A stretch of 64,000 nucleotides of DNA from the NCBI GenBank assembly GCA_964344215.1, contig CAYFMP010000003.1, forward strand, positions 1-64,000. The letters run 5' to 3'. The position numbers were made by a program, and so were the translations under genes. The stretch comes from CAYFMP01 sp964344215. Lineage in GTDB: Bacteria; Pseudomonadota; Alphaproteobacteria; Rhodospirillales; Casp-alpha2. Each line of letters begins with the position of its first letter. The first letter of the stretch is position 1. The notes below the pieces were generated by a model that saw only the letters and a list, made by a program, of their open reading frames with translations, was not told the origin of the DNA and did not search any database. Of the stretch, positions 63,296 through 64,000 are shown piece by piece.

Positions 63296-63514
63296 GAGGG
63301 TAACCGTCTTCTCTAGAGGGTTGGGGCCGGCCGACATCCTAAGGTGTCGCGACCATGCAGGCAATCACCGGCCCCGGCCTATGAATCAAACGTTGCAATT
63401 TCCATGCACTGTTTCATTTTGTTGCATTGGAGACCGAAATCCGCGTATCCTTCCGCCTCCACAAAACAAGAAACGCGGCCATAAAGGTTTGCTTGGGCCC
63501 CGGAGCCCACAGGG
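63296..63514. promoter_or_regulatory. Divergent region between apt and the RpiR-type gene
   Basis: An AT-rich core (63390-63430) carries TTGCAATTTCCATGCA and, 15 bases on, TTGTTGCATTGG, an imperfect inverted pair (CCATGCA/TGCATTGG) that could bind the adjacent RpiR-type regulator. No exact -10/-35 pair was fixed. Confidence 0.35.
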
Positions 63515-64000
63515 ATGGACTACAGCGACTTGACCAAGAGCATCGCGGACAGGTTTCCGCAGTTGAGCCCGCAACTGCAGTTGGCGGCCCGGCATGTTTT
63601 GGACCGGCCCGACGACGTCGCGCTGATGTCGATGCGCGGCCTGGCCTCGAACGCCCGCGTCCATCCCTCGACCATGGTGCGCCTGGCGCGGGCTTTCGAT
63701 TTCAAAAGCTATAACGACTTCCGCGCCGCTTTCCAGCGCCGCTTGCGCACGCATCCGGCCGACTACTCCGGCCGCGCCCAGGAATTTCAGGCCCGCGCCC
63801 GCGGCCAATCGACCGTCGCCGTCGATGATGTGCTGGCCGCCGCCATCAGCAACCTGCGCGAAACCTTTGAGGCGAACGGCATCGGTCGTTTCGTCTCTTG
63901 CGCCGACGCCTTGACCGAGGCGCGCCGAATTTTCGTGGCCGGGCAGCGCAGTTGCTTCCCCATCGCCCATTACTTCCATTACGTCTACAGCGTGTTTCGC
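63515..64000 (+). CDS. RpiR/MurR-family transcriptional regulator (partial, cut by window end)
   Basis: 162 codons are open to the last base. The N-terminal HTH_6 domain reads DLTKSIADRFPQLSPQLQLA, then ASNARVHPSTMVRLARAFDF and YNDFRAAFQRRL. A SIS domain begins at about 145 with ARRIFVAGQRSCFPIAHYF. The family binds phosphosugar-like ligands and regulates sugar or amino-acid catabolic genes, which would be expected just beyond the window. The Shine-Dalgarno for the ATG at 63515 is weak. Confidence 0.85.
   Translation, partial: MDYSDLTKSIADRFPQLSPQLQLAARHVLDRPDDVALMSMRGLASNARVHPSTMVRLARAFDFKSYNDFRAAFQRRLRTHPADYSGRAQEFQARARGQSTVAVDDVLAAAISNLRETFEANGIGRFVSCADALTEARRIFVAGQRSCFPIAHYFHYVYSVFR

Overview
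The window comes from a high-GC alphaproteobacterium, most likely of the Rhodospirillales type (lineage inferred from gene content, not from a search). Pointers are the split ATP synthase b/b' pair, an atp F0 cluster lying behind dciA-dsbA-smc, a type A RNase P RNA gene next to mraZ, TRAP transport, NsrR and PilZ regulators, and an FtsZ with a long acidic tail. Most genes are tightly packed and many pairs share ATGA start/stop overlaps.

Positions 1-24.6 kb are accessory and metabolic. First come a crotonase-fold protein, an MFS carrier and a class III CoA-transferase, then an alpha/beta hydrolase and a glutathione S-transferase. Two related palindromic elements sit between these genes and supply the stop codons of three of them. 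An orphan OmpR-type regulator and a TolC-family protein follow. A catabolic island (8.3-15.7 kb) has a fused 5-oxoprolinase/hydantoinase gene divergent from a DctPQM TRAP transporter and a winged-helix regulator; a perfect 19-bp palindrome lies between the divergent genes. Next are a previously easy-to-miss 35-residue ORF with its own terminator, a D-2-hydroxyacid dehydrogenase, a PilZ protein, an FAD oxidoreductase, a DUF3750-like protein, a glycine-rich exported protein, a TerB-DnaJ protein, an EamA transporter broken by one amber codon, ampD, and an HD-GYP/receiver pair.

Positions 24.8-50.4 kb hold rnpB and a complete division and cell wall (dcw) cluster: mraZ-rsmH-ftsL-ftsI-murE-murF-mraY-murD-ftsW-murG-murC-murB-ddl-ftsQ-ftsA-ftsZ, continuing into lpxC, bamD, recN and ligA. 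A phased array of MraZ boxes overlaps a sigma-70-like promoter upstream of mraZ. These genes make and flip the peptidoglycan precursor (MurA-G type steps, MraY, Ddl), build the divisome (FtsL/I/W/Q/A/Z), and link it to outer membrane biogenesis (LpxC, BamD).

Positions 50.4-54.3 kb form a small regulatory/unknown island: a DenD-like dehydrogenase, a Cro/CI-type regulator, a protein with a PAS_5-like C-terminus, a convergent GNAT-like protein, and an NsrR-type regulator. From 54.3 to 61.6 kb the minus strand carries dciA-dsbA-smc-atpI-atpB-atpE-atpF'-atpF, ending in a clear terminator. The right edge has mutY, apt and the start of an RpiR-family regulator cut by the window end. I saw no tRNA, rRNA, CRISPR array, insertion sequence or prophage.
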